A stretch of DNA of 64,000 bases from UBA822 sp965249775 (lineage in GTDB: Bacteria > Gemmatimonadota > Gemmatimonadetes > Longimicrobiales > Gaopeijiaceae), in the NCBI GenBank assembly GCA_965249775.1, contig OZ252253.1, forward strand, positions 496,001 through 560,000, read 5' to 3'. A program made the translations under genes and the position numbers. The notes under the pieces are model-generated. The model saw nothing but the letters and a program-made list of their open reading frames with translations. It made no database searches and was not told the DNA's origin. This document shows, piece by piece, positions 38,457-46,801 of this stretch; within the stretch, counting starts at the first letter, position 1; each line of letters starts with the position of its first letter.

Positions 38457-39431
38457 ATGTCAGACGCCGCCTCTCGCCTGAACGCCGCACTGATCGGTCT
38501 GTTGATCGGTTCCTTTACCGCTTGCTCGGGCCCGGAGGATGACTTCACGATCATCGTTCTCCCGGACACGCAGTTCTATTCCGCCAGCATGAACGGCGGG
38601 AGCCCGGAAATCTTCGAGGCGCAGACACGATGGATCGTGGAGAACCGCGACTCCTTGAACATCGCCTTCGTGACCCAGCTCGGAGACTTCGTGCAGAATG
38701 GCGACAACGTCCTCGCGGAGTGGGAGGCCGCAGACGCTGCTATAGCGTTGCTGGAAAATCCGATCGCGACGGGGTCCCGCGAGGGCATCCCGTATGGCGT
38801 GGCGGTCGGAAACCATGACCAGTCTCCTGGCGGCGACGCGGACGGATCCACTCGGATGTACAACCGCTTTCTGGGCGTGGGACGCTTCGACGGCCGGGAC
38901 TACTACGGCGGCCACTACGGAGAGACCAACGACAACCACTACGAGCTTTTTTCTGCGGCCGGCATGGACTTCATCATCCTTCATCTGGAGTACGATACCT
39001 CTCCGGATAGCGCAGTTCTCCGCTGGGCAGACGAGGTGCTCGAGGAACACGAAACGCGACGTGCCATCGTGGTAACGCACTTCATGATAGGGGCGGGAAA
39101 CCCCGCCGACTTCAGTAGGCAGGGACAGGCGATTTACGATGAGCTGAAGGACAACCCCAACCTGTTCCTGTTGCTCGGTGGGCATGTCCCCTTTGAGGGC
39201 GGAGAGGGTCAACGGGTGGATGTATGGGAGGGCCGTACGGTGTACTCGCTGCTGTCGGACTATCAGGAGCGAGACAGGGGAGGGGACGGTTGGCTGCGCA
39301 TCATGCGGTTTTCTCCCGCTCGCAATGAGATTAGCGTCCAGACCTTCTCCCCCTTCCTCGGCGGGGGACGGGGCTCCTTCGAGACCGACGAGAGTAGCCA
39401 GTTCGTCTTGAGCTACGACATGTCGCGGTAA
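38457..39431 (+). CDS. Metallophosphoesterase, lipoprotein
   Basis: 324 residues with lipobox FTAC. Metal-binding motifs in order: FTIIVLPDTQFY, VTQLGDFVQNGD, GVAVGNHDQSPGG, VVTHFMIG and LLLGGHVPFEGG, a standard calcineurin-like phosphoesterase dinuclear site, including the first Asp and the GNHD box. This is the type of phosphoesterase often exported by Gram-negative bacteria. Substrate unknown. It is coupled to the cupin gene upstream. Confidence 0.88.
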   Translation: MSDAASRLNAALIGLLIGSFTACSGPEDDFTIIVLPDTQFYSASMNGGSPEIFEAQTRWIVENRDSLNIAFVTQLGDFVQNGDNVLAEWEAADAAIALLENPIATGSREGIPYGVAVGNHDQSPGGDADGSTRMYNRFLGVGRFDGRDYYGGHYGETNDNHYELFSAAGMDFIILHLEYDTSPDSAVLRWADEVLEEHETRRAIVVTHFMIGAGNPADFSRQGQAIYDELKDNPNLFLLLGGHVPFEGGEGQRVDVWEGRTVYSLLSDYQERDRGGDGWLRIMRFSPARNEISVQTFSPFLGGGRGSFETDESSQFVLSYDMSR

Positions 39432-40221
39432 CCGGGGCGACGATCAATGAGGCGACGATCAATGAATAGACGACAGCTGGTAGCAGTGGTGCTCTGGGGC
39501 GCAAGTCTGACTGCGGTGCCCGCGTCTGCTCAACAAGCCGATTTTACGTTCTACTCGCCCTTGGCCGAGGATTGGTATCGGGCCGCGCAGACGTTCGAGT
39601 GGACGTCCACGACGGCGAACAACAATGGTCAGCGGGTTCAGGTCTCCTACAGAACGTTCGGCTCTCGATCCAACCCGGCGATCGTCATGCTGCACGGATA
39701 TCCCACGTCGAGCTTCGACTTCAGGGAGATGATCGAGTTCCTGGAGGACGAGTATTTCATCGCCACACTCGACTTCCCCGGATTCGGATTCTCCGACAAA
39801 CCCCAGGGCGACTACTCCTATATGCTCCGGGGCGACGATCAATGAGGCGACGATCAATGAATAGACGACAGCTGGTAGCAGTGGTGCTCTGGGGCGCAAG
39901 TCTGACTGCGGTGCCCGCGTCTGCTCAACAAGCCGATTTTACGTTCTACTCGCCCTTGGCCGAGGATTGGTATCGGGCCGCGCAGACGTTCGAGTGGACG
40001 TCCACGACGGCGAACAACAATGGTCAGCGGGTTCAGGTCTCCTACAGAACGTTCGGCTCTCGATCCAACCCGGCGATCGTCATGCTGCACGGATATCCCA
40101 CGTCGAGCTTCGACTTCAGGGAGATGATCGAGTTCCTGGAGGACGAGTATTTCATCGCCACACTCGACTTCCCCGGATTCGGATTCTCCGACAAACCCCA
40201 GGGCGACTACTCCTATATGCT
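39432..40221 (+). repeat. Perfect 395-bp tandem duplication
   Basis: 39432-39826 and 39827-40221 appear identical base for base. The unit starts in the intergenic CCGGGGCGACGATCAATGA and ends inside the alpha/beta hydrolase gene. Within each unit the start region itself holds a 15-bp direct repeat (GGCGACGATCAATGA twice, 39436-39450 and 39451-39465). Copy 1 therefore gives a truncated gene and copy 2 the intact gene. Confidence 0.9.
39447..39845 (+). pseudogene. Truncated duplicate of the alpha/beta hydrolase N-terminus
   Basis: 132 codons identical to the start of the next gene (signal peptide MNRRQLVAVVLWGASLTAVPASAQQ and core up to DYSYML), then RGDDQ and a stop produced where the duplication begins again. 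It lacks the nucleophile and is surely non-functional as an enzyme. It may be translated. Confidence 0.75.
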
Positions 40222-40996
40222 GGCCGACGACGCCAAACTCGTAGACCACTACGTGAGGGAGATTATCGGATTAACCAGCTTCAGCCTTTTCACGCACGAC
40301 CGGGGTGTCAGCGTGGGTCTGGCCTTCCTCGGCAACTACCTCGCCAATGAGAACAAGGAGTACGAGGTCACGTATCACTTCTTGTCGAACAGCGGCATGT
40401 TCCTGCCCCTGGCGAATCTGTTTCCGGGACAGACCGTCCTACTGGATCCCGTGAGGGGACCGGAAGCAACAGCCCGCAACCAAGCCCAACCGCGGCGCAC
40501 CGAGGGATCCCCGGAGCAGCTGGCCAACGCCGATATTCAGGCGTTTAATGATGGGATCGGCGCCAGGCTGGGTGTCGGCAAATATCTGCTCGAGCGAGTG
40601 GCGAACGAGTATGGCTGGCTCGAGAATCTTCCGAAGAGCCCTATCCCCGTGGCGTACATCTGGGGTCTGCTCGACACCGTCAATCCGGTGCGGATTGCCA
40701 ATCACGTTTGGTCTACCTACCTGAATGACCGGCCCGTGGAGAGTTCATTGTGGTACATGCCCACTGCCGGGCACTACCCGCAGCGCGACCAACCGGAGGA
40801 AATGGCCAAGGTTGTTCGGTTGGCGCTGAGTGGCGAAGTGCCCACGAGAGAGGAAGAGGGCACGTTCATGCGCACCTATCCTCGAAGCAGATCCTCCCCA
40901 GCGGCAGCGATCTTCGTTGGGCGCTCCGACATCCAGGACATGGTGTTTCCGGGTGCTGTGCAGTACACACCGTCGGGATACATCATCCCTCGGTAG
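39842..40996 (+). CDS. Secreted alpha/beta hydrolase, haloalkane-dehalogenase/epoxide-hydrolase-like
   Basis: 384 residues from the ATG at 39842 (alternative ATG at 39857, both in the duplicated 15-mer). Signal peptide ends near VPASA. HGYPTSSFDF is the oxyanion segment, FTHDRG puts Asp153 at the nucleophile, and PTAGHYPQRDQPEEMAKVV holds the catalytic His. So the nucleophile is Asp, as in the lipoprotein at 1113. The open frame further upstream (from 39572) only reflects the duplicated block read in another frame. Confidence 0.85.
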   Translation: MRRRSMNRRQLVAVVLWGASLTAVPASAQQADFTFYSPLAEDWYRAAQTFEWTSTTANNNGQRVQVSYRTFGSRSNPAIVMLHGYPTSSFDFREMIEFLEDEYFIATLDFPGFGFSDKPQGDYSYMLADDAKLVDHYVREIIGLTSFSLFTHDRGVSVGLAFLGNYLANENKEYEVTYHFLSNSGMFLPLANLFPGQTVLLDPVRGPEATARNQAQPRRTEGSPEQLANADIQAFNDGIGARLGVGKYLLERVANEYGWLENLPKSPIPVAYIWGLLDTVNPVRIANHVWSTYLNDRPVESSLWYMPTAGHYPQRDQPEEMAKVVRLALSGEVPTREEEGTFMRTYPRSRSSPAAAIFVGRSDIQDMVFPGAVQYTPSGYIIPR

Positions 40997-41066
40997 CCAG
41001 CCCGGGTGCCGCCCCGGAATCAAGTCGGAGGCCGGCCCGAGCTGCGAGGCACTCGATTCGTCGGCT

Positions 41067-41855
41067 TTACTCCCTCTTCGTTACAATTTGGATGACCCCG
41101 CCGGCGGCTATGCTACCGTAGAGGGCCTCGGCTGCGCCGCCCTTGATGATCTCGATGCTCTCGATGTCGTCCGGGTTCAGCATGTCGAGAACTCCCCCTT
41201 CGGTGTAGCCTATCCGTATTCCGTCGAGATAGATGAGCGGCTCAGGCCCATCGCCCAGCGCGGTGCGCTCCACAACGGCCATATCTGGTCTCTCCTCCCG
41301 TACGACTTCGGCAGCAACGTCCACCTTTGTCGCCGTCACCCGGGTCACCGGTGGGCCGTTCGGTGGCGTTTCCGCCACGCCATTTGTCTTGGAGATGGTC
41401 AAATCCTGTTGCACGGTTTGATCGCCACGCACCACGATTTCGATCTGGGTGGTCACGTAGCCAATCCGGGCAACCGTCAGCGTGTGCGAGCCTGCAGGCA
41501 CATACTGGAGCAGATAGCGGCCGTTCTGCTGCGTCAAGCCGCCCAGATCTAGGCTGGAGATATAGACCTGGACCGCCGCAATCGGGGTTCCGCTCTGTCC
41601 ATCGGTTACCTGGCCAGTGATGATGCCGACCTGCGCAGCTACCTCGTCGGTAGACATGTACTTGAGCACCTCAACCAACCGTGCCGTCGCTTCGGTATCA
41701 GATGACTGCCGTGTTGCCGTCGCTTCGGTATCGGACAAGGTCTGCGTCGCTGTCGGTGGAGCCGCCTCGCATGCCGCGAATGCCAGCAGCCCCACGGTGG
41801 CGAGCGCCACGGTTATACGGATCGGTCCCACTCGTTTCGCATCGGACATCATCAT
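41067..41855 (-). CDS. CarboxypepD_reg plus TonB-plug domain segment (3' part of a frameshifted M56 gene)
   Basis: The shown start is the ATG at 41855 (AGGAG upstream), giving 262 residues with a hydrophobic stretch ending LAFAACEA, SDTEATA duplicates, the domain VGIITGQVTDGQSGTPIAAVQV... NGRYLLQYVPAGSHTLTVARIGYVTTQ, and a TonB-plug-like region ending GGAAEALYGSIAAGGVIQIVTKRE. The frame stays open upstream of the ATG and there encodes VLNTGFSKASYGALLLQLGARPRS and LAALAQPASLLERRLTMM, the expected continuation of the M56 peptidase at 41981-42664. So the gene is probably one polypeptide broken by one base near 41997; the LAFAAC stretch would then be its last membrane helix. Confidence 0.78.
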   Translation of the reverse strand: MMMSDAKRVGPIRITVALATVGLLAFAACEAAPPTATQTLSDTEATATRQSSDTEATARLVEVLKYMSTDEVAAQVGIITGQVTDGQSGTPIAAVQVYISSLDLGGLTQQNGRYLLQYVPAGSHTLTVARIGYVTTQIEIVVRGDQTVQQDLTISKTNGVAETPPNGPPVTRVTATKVDVAAEVVREERPDMAVVERTALGDGPEPLIYLDGIRIGYTEGGVLDMLNPDDIESIEIIKGGAAEALYGSIAAGGVIQIVTKRE

Positions 41856-41980
41856 GGTCAATCTCCTCTCGAGGAGTGAAGCCGGTTGAGCGAGTGCCGC
41901 AAGTGGGGCAACGACGCTACGGGGGCGGGCGCCCAGCTGGAGCAAGAGTGCCCCATAGGAAGCCTTGGAGAAGCCGGTGT

Positions 41981-42664
41981 TCAGGACCCGCTCGTGCAGT
42001 CGACCTCGATGGCCTGACGGAGTCGCACGACCTGCCACCAGAGGGCAGCGTTCCAGGGCGTGAGCGCGACCAAGAGCGCGCCGCCAAACAGGAGCCATGT
42101 GTCGTGGACTGCGCGGTGCTCGGCCTCGTGGACGCATGCCATTCTCAAGGCGTCGGGCCTCATCGAGAGCGCCCAGCGCGGTACGACGATGCGGGGCGAC
42201 CACACCCCGACGAGCGCAGGCCCGAAATCCTCAGAAACCAGGACGTCCAAGCCCGCGACGCGATCGGCACTCCAGCGGCTCGCCTTGCGACGGAGTCGCC
42301 AGAGGTTTCCGACAAGACCAGCCAGCAGAATCGTACTTCCGCACAGCCATCCTAGGAGGAGGATCGGATCGAGGCGCTCGAGCATGGCAGGGGCCGAGAC
42401 CGCCACCACCTCGATGCCCTCCACGACCCGCACGGGCAGGCCCGCGAGGCCGGCCAGGAAGGGTGTATCGCCCGCCGCGCCGGCCGAGCCCAGTTCAGGC
42501 TCTCGGAAGATGGACCACGCCTGAAGTCCTAGCGCTCCGCTTATCGTCGTCGCCCAGGTCCAACGACCCTGACGTCCGCCGCCGCGCAGTGCGCGTTCTC
42601 CGATCACAGCGGCGAGTCCGAGCAACGCCGTGATGGCGGTCGCCCACATCATCCACAATATCAT
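41981..42664 (-). CDS. M56/BlaR1-type membrane metallopeptidase, 5' part
   Basis: 227 residues. Membrane segments at 1-20, about 30-50 and 95-120, then VSEDFGPALVGVWSPRIVVPRWALS and HEAEH, the HExxH zinc site of M56 peptidases. After RLRQAIEVDC the frame ends abruptly with TSGS, where relatives continue with about 80 more residues that are found intact in the next frame. Its ATG overlaps the BlaI stop. M56 proteins sense envelope signals (beta-lactams in BlaR1) and inactivate the BlaI repressor by proteolysis. Confidence 0.85.
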   Translation of the reverse strand: MILWMMWATAITALLGLAAVIGERALRGGGRQGRWTWATTISGALGLQAWSIFREPELGSAGAAGDTPFLAGLAGLPVRVVEGIEVVAVSAPAMLERLDPILLLGWLCGSTILLAGLVGNLWRLRRKASRWSADRVAGLDVLVSEDFGPALVGVWSPRIVVPRWALSMRPDALRMACVHEAEHRAVHDTWLLFGGALLVALTPWNAALWWQVVRLRQAIEVDCTSGS

Positions 42665-43044
42665 GAGTCGTCCTCCGTGCCGGCCGCCGCGTCAATCAGC
42701 GCCTTCATACGCTTCACCTCGTCGGCGTCGAGGCTTCGCCCAGAGACGAGCCGGGCGAGTGCGAGCTCGGCCGATCCCTGAAAGATCTTGTCCACGATCG
42801 TGCCGAGTGCTCGGCCGCCCGCGTCGGCGGGCTGCACGAGAGGGAAGTAGCGGTAGGCTCGCCCCTCTTGTTCGTGACGCACCATCTCCTTGCCCTCCAG
42901 GATCTGGAGCATCTTCAGCACGCCGGTATAGCCCACCGACTCAGCGAGCTCTTTGCGGACTTCGGCGACCGTCCCGGAGCCGTACCGCCACAGGATGCTC
43001 ATGATGTCGAGCTCTCGTTCGGTGATGGGTGTTCCGTCTGTCAT
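42661..43044 (-). CDS. BlaI/MecI-family transcriptional repressor
   Basis: 127 residues from the ATG at 43044; the open frame reaches 43125 without a conserved sequence. Winged-helix N-terminus ITERELDIMSILWRYGSGTVAEVRKELAESVGYTGVLKMLQILEGKEMVRHEQEGRAYRYFPLV, then a dimerisation helix set (ELALARLVSGRSLDADEVKRMKALI). It overlaps the M56 gene by 4 bases. Two palindromic operators lie 88-147 bases upstream, in the space shared with the divergent TolB/TPR gene. Confidence 0.92.
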   Translation of the reverse strand: MTDGTPITERELDIMSILWRYGSGTVAEVRKELAESVGYTGVLKMLQILEGKEMVRHEQEGRAYRYFPLVQPADAGGRALGTIVDKIFQGSAELALARLVSGRSLDADEVKRMKALIDAAAGTEDDS

Positions 43045-43131
43045 CGCCCTCTTCCGTCGCGAGTTCATTGTTCGCCGGTGCCGCAGAATCGGTCCGCGCG
43101 TGCACCCGACCGACCTCACCGGCACGTCGCA

Positions 43132-43147
43132 TACGAAGAACTTCGTA
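43132..43147. promoter_or_regulatory. Palindromic operator 1 (BlaI-type)
   Basis: TACGAAGAACTTCGTA is a perfect 16-bp palindrome in the divergent promoter region. Its half-site TACGAA also forms operator 2. The distance between centres is 44 bp, about four helical turns, which fits cooperative dimer binding. Confidence 0.65.
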
Positions 43148-43175
43148 GATCATAGCACACCGCAACCGTTTTGTC

Positions 43176-43191
43176 TACGAAGGCTTTCGTA
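43176..43191. promoter_or_regulatory. Palindromic operator 2 (BlaI-type)
   Basis: TACGAA-GGCT-TTCGTA, 16 bp, with the same half-sites as operator 1. It lies towards the TolB/TPR gene, whose ATG is at 43307. Confidence 0.65.
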
Positions 43192-43306
43192 CAACTATGG
43201 TAGGGTGCCTCCGCGGCTGCCAAGCGGAGTGGTGGTGCGGTCGGGACTCACGCGTCATAGTATTCCCGGCAGGAAAGGGCCTCATCAGAGCGGGCGAGGG
43301 ATCATC

Positions 43307-45031
43307 ATGAACGGTGTCCGCACCTTCTTGGCGGAACTGCGTCGTAGGAAGGTCTATCAGGTTGCCGCCGTGTATGCGGCAGTGGCGTTCCTTATCTGGC
43401 AAGTGGCCGACATCGCGTTCCCCTCTCTCGGTCTTCCAGAGGGGGCCGTTGGCGTGGTCCTGGTCGTCACCTTGCTTGGCTTTCCCTTCGCGCTGGTGCT
43501 TGCCTGGGCGTACGAGGTGCGCCCCGAGGAGCCGATGGCACCCACCGCTGTTGCCGAGCTCGAGCAGCCGGCCTCCGCACTAGCCGCCGCAGCAGCAACA
43601 CCAACACCAACTCCCAGTGTCCCTACACAAGCCCACTCTGTCGCGATTCTTCCCTTCGAGAGCATGGGCCCCGAAGAGGAAAGTGAATATTTCGCTGACG
43701 GCATTTCCGAGGAGATTACGAACGTCCTGGCCGGCCTGGCCGATCTCCACGTGGTGGCGCGGACCTCTTCATTCGCATTCAAGGGGCAGTCTGCCGACAT
43801 CCGCGAGATCGGCAAGCGATTGAATGTGTCCTACCTGGTGGAGGGGAGCGTACGGCGGGCAGGCGACGCGCTTCGAATCACGGCCCAACTGATTGATACG
43901 TCCACCGGCTATCACCTGTGGTCTGAGCGGTTCGACCGGGCGACGGGGGACGTCTTCGAGATCCAAGACCAGATCGCGAGCGCGGTGGCCGAGCGCCTAT
44001 CTGAGCACGTCAGAGGTGCAGGGGGCTCTCTCCGGCCCGTGGCGCGCAGCCAGGAGATTGGAGCGTACGAGGCGTACCTGAAGGGACGACAGCTGATAGC
44101 CGGCTTCGCAGGCGACGATTTGGTAGCGGCCGCAGCGTACTTCGAGGAGAGTATCACTTTGGACTCCAGTTTTGCCGCTGCTCGGGCGGGCTTGGCAGAG
44201 GCCTTCACGGTCCAGTCCATGGGATTCCAGATACGGCCGGAGAAGGAAACCATGCCTCGTGCGCTTCAAGAGGCGGATCTCGCGCTGGAGCTCGATCCGA
44301 ATCTTCCGGAGGCGCATCTTGCTCGGGCCTTGGTCGCGATGTTCTACGAGTGGGACTATCGAGCCGCCAAAGCAGGACTCGACCGTGCTTGGGAAATCGG
44401 CCCCAACGTCGCGCGCGTCCACATGTGGCGAGAGTTCTACTTCACTTATGTGGAGCATGACTACGCTGCCGCCCTCGCAGCGAACAGGCGTGCGCAGGAA
44501 TTGAATCCTCTGGACCCGGGTCCCCGAGCCCGGGAAGCCACGGTGCGGTATCTCTTCGGAGACTTCGCCGAGTCAGAGAAACTATTCCGTTCCATGCTCG
44601 ATGAGGCACCGGACGTTGCGGTGCTTCACCACGGCCTGGCCGACACTCTTCTGCGTCAGGACCGGCTCGACGAAGCGGTCACCACTATGGAGCGAGCGGT
44701 CGAAATCGGAGGGCCCGTTGCGGTGGGGTTGGGCCTCCTGGGCGGACTGTACGGACTCCATGGAACCGTCGACAAAGCTCACGATCTCCTTAGGCAGCTC
44801 GAAGATTGGTCATCCCAGGGGTATGTTGCGAATTTCTGGTTGGCGGTCGTTCACGCCGGGCTCGGGGACTTCGATGCTGCGTTTTCATCATTAGAGAGTG
44901 CGAGGGCGGAACACGAGGGTAGCCTCATCTACACCTTCTTTGTTCCGCGACAGTTCGGCTTTCACAGTGACCCTCGGTTTCCCGCGGTGTTGCGTGGGAT
45001 CGGCCTTTCCCATTTGATTCCAATGGTTTGA
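43307..45031 (+). CDS. TolB-like/FlgO-domain membrane protein with TPR repeats
   Basis: 574 residues from the ATG at 43307; the frame is open from 42953 across the promoter but is not coding there. Two membrane segments at about 18-40 and 45-68, then a Pro/Thr linker and SVAILPFESMGPEEESEYFADGISEEITNVLAGLADLHVVARTSSFAFKGQSADIREIGKRLNVSYLVEGSVRR, the TolB-N/FlgO-like domain, and several TPR helices in the second half (YAAALAANRRAQELNPLDPG, GLADTLLRQDRLDEAVTTMERAVEI). Such proteins often have a DNA-binding or cyclase domain; none here. Divergent from blaI and possibly under its control. Confidence 0.85.
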   Translation: MNGVRTFLAELRRRKVYQVAAVYAAVAFLIWQVADIAFPSLGLPEGAVGVVLVVTLLGFPFALVLAWAYEVRPEEPMAPTAVAELEQPASALAAAAATPTPTPSVPTQAHSVAILPFESMGPEEESEYFADGISEEITNVLAGLADLHVVARTSSFAFKGQSADIREIGKRLNVSYLVEGSVRRAGDALRITAQLIDTSTGYHLWSERFDRATGDVFEIQDQIASAVAERLSEHVRGAGGSLRPVARSQEIGAYEAYLKGRQLIAGFAGDDLVAAAAYFEESITLDSSFAAARAGLAEAFTVQSMGFQIRPEKETMPRALQEADLALELDPNLPEAHLARALVAMFYEWDYRAAKAGLDRAWEIGPNVARVHMWREFYFTYVEHDYAAALAANRRAQELNPLDPGPRAREATVRYLFGDFAESEKLFRSMLDEAPDVAVLHHGLADTLLRQDRLDEAVTTMERAVEIGGPVAVGLGLLGGLYGLHGTVDKAHDLLRQLEDWSSQGYVANFWLAVVHAGLGDFDAAFSSLESARAEHEGSLIYTFFVPRQFGFHSDPRFPAVLRGIGLSHLIPMV

Positions 45032-45035
45032 TGAT

Positions 45036-45941
45036 ATGTCAGATATGCACCTGAATACCGCCCCCGTGGGGCACCGTAGAGCCGTACCGAGATCACCGCT
45101 GTCGGTGGGGAAATGGGGTCCGTGGTCCCGGCGTGAGTTCCTCGCCGCAGCGGGGGCCGGCGTCCTTGCACTCGGAGGCTGTGATGCCGCACCTCCCCAA
45201 TCGGCAGAGACCAGGTTGCTGAAGGGGGCCCTGAACGGCGGTCGCCAACCAGGCAGCCACCCGGCGCTACCGACGACGCCAGATGCGTTCGCCGAAGCCG
45301 CAAGGGGCGCGGTGCAGGCCGGGGCGGGGGCGATCCACGTGCACATTCGTGATCCCGGCGCGAGCGAGAGCGTGCGTGCCGAGGACGTAGGGCGCATCGT
45401 CACGGCGCTTCGGGCCGCGGTCCCCAATACGCCGATCGGCGTGAGCACACATTTCGGGATCGTCGGAGATGCCGAGCAGCGGCACGCGCTGGTAACCGAA
45501 TGGTCGGTGCTGCCCGACTTCGCATCGGTCAACTTCAACGAACCTGGTTCGCCAGCGCTTGCCGAGCTGCTGATGGAGAAAGGCGTGGGTGTCGAAGCCG
45601 GGCTGTTCGACGCCGCGGCGACGTCGACGTGCGTCGATAGCGGTCTAGCCCCCGACTGCCTTCGGCTCATGATGGAGCCGCGGGGCGGTGATTTCGAAAG
45701 TGCCGCGCGCAATGTAGCCGAGATGGAGGCCGTTCTCGACGCCGCCGAGGTCGACCGACCGCGACTCCTTCACGGGTTCCGGGCCACCGCCTGGCAATTG
45801 ATCGAGTTGGCTGCCCAGTTGGGGTACGACACGCGCGCTGGTCTCGAGGATACGTTCGAGCTGGCGGACGGCACGACCGCGCGCGACAACGCTGAGATCG
45901 TGGCTGCGGCCGCCCGCCTCATCGAGACAGTGACAGGATAG
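45036..45941 (+). CDS. BKACE (3-keto-5-aminohexanoate cleavage, DUF849-like) protein with Tat/lipoprotein signal
   Basis: 301 residues, ATG at 45036, four bases after the preceding stop. The N-terminus has SRREFLAAAGAGVLALGGC, a twin-arginine motif, a hydrophobic core and a lipobox Cys, so the protein should be exported folded and lipidated. The rest is a TIM barrel of BKACE type: ALNGGR, GAGAIHVHIRDPGASESV, GVSTHFGI, PDFASVNFNEPG and LLHGFRATAW. BKACE enzymes cleave beta-keto acids with acetyl-CoA and work in the cytoplasm, and the usual product-side zinc His pair is seen in HVHIRD. Export is not expected for a CoA-dependent enzyme, so the function may differ. Confidence 0.8.
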   Translation: MSDMHLNTAPVGHRRAVPRSPLSVGKWGPWSRREFLAAAGAGVLALGGCDAAPPQSAETRLLKGALNGGRQPGSHPALPTTPDAFAEAARGAVQAGAGAIHVHIRDPGASESVRAEDVGRIVTALRAAVPNTPIGVSTHFGIVGDAEQRHALVTEWSVLPDFASVNFNEPGSPALAELLMEKGVGVEAGLFDAAATSTCVDSGLAPDCLRLMMEPRGGDFESAARNVAEMEAVLDAAEVDRPRLLHGFRATAWQLIELAAQLGYDTRAGLEDTFELADGTTARDNAEIVAAAARLIETVTG

Positions 45942-45945
45942 GCGA

Positions 45946-46785
45946 CTAGGGCGGGCTAGGTTCGCCACCGATACCGTCGCTACCGATACCGTCGCCATCG
46001 ATGCCGTCGCGACCGGTGCCGTCACGAGCGGGGTCGTCACGCCCCGGGTCGTGGCCACTCGGGGCGACCCGCCGTGCCTCGGCACCGCTCTCCAGGACGA
46101 CGGGCCCCTCAGAGCGCAGGGCCAAGGCCCCTCTGAGTCGTTGGCTCCACGAGGTTTGCCGCACCAGGACGAGCTGGAGGTACCCAGCGATGCCGCCCAC
46201 GACGACGAAGTGGACGTCCCCCAGCTCCTCGGGCCGGGGGATCCGGTAGTCCTGGCCTTCCCAGGTGAAGTCGATCTCCTCGAGGTTGTCGAACTCCGCG
46301 GCACCGAGTACCCGCTCGATGTACAGCTCGTCGTCCACCCGATACATCCCCTCGCCCAAGGCCTCGCCCCACTGAAAGTACCAAGGGTCGAAGGGCTCTT
46401 CCCGCTCCCGCTTGAAGGCTTCGTCCATGGCGTAGTCCATGGCCTCGAGGGCGTCCTCATCCGCCAGGGACTCCAGGTGATGTTGGAGCTCGTGGGTGAT
46501 GGTCTCGCGGAGCTCCCCCTCCCAATCGAAGTCGGGATCGTCCTGCGCGATCTGGCGGAACGAGCCGTAGTAGAGGACCACCCGGGAACGGGTGGTCTCG
46601 GGGCCCTGCCACTCGGTGTTGTAGGCCTGTGTGAGGCACTCACCCATCGTGACCACGCCGGGGAGCTCGGGATGCGTCTCCGCCGCTTCCACGGTCGTGA
46701 CGCCCTCGACGCCCTCCCGATATTCCTCTGGTATGCCCTCGAAGACCTCCTGGGCCGCGCGGGAGAAGTCGTCGAAGGTCATCAC
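45946..46785 (-). CDS. Zincin-like metallopeptidase family protein with repetitive C-tail
   Basis: 279 residues. THELQHHLE at about 97-105 (His98, Glu99, His102) is the zinc site of the DUF1025-type metallopeptidase family, with RVVLYYGSFRQIA preceding it. The C-terminal 45 residues are low-complexity Asp/Gly/Ile (GRDGIDGDGIGSDGIGGE), encoded by short tandem repeats at 45966-46030. A second hydrophobic segment (DVHFVVVGGIAGYLQLVLV) is unusual for the family. The end nearly meets the BKACE stop. Confidence 0.8.
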   Translation of the reverse strand: MMTFDDFSRAAQEVFEGIPEEYREGVEGVTTVEAAETHPELPGVVTMGECLTQAYNTEWQGPETTRSRVVLYYGSFRQIAQDDPDFDWEGELRETITHELQHHLESLADEDALEAMDYAMDEAFKREREEPFDPWYFQWGEALGEGMYRVDDELYIERVLGAAEFDNLEEIDFTWEGQDYRIPRPEELGDVHFVVVGGIAGYLQLVLVRQTSWSQRLRGALALRSEGPVVLESGAEARRVAPSGHDPGRDDPARDGTGRDGIDGDGIGSDGIGGEPSPP

Positions 46786-46801
46786 GGGGATCAGGGGCGC
46801 G

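Noticed and set aside
39572..39841. 474-codon form of the alpha/beta hydrolase
   Set aside because: The upstream part reads the first copy of the 395-bp duplication in a different frame; the real start at 39842 has the signal peptide.
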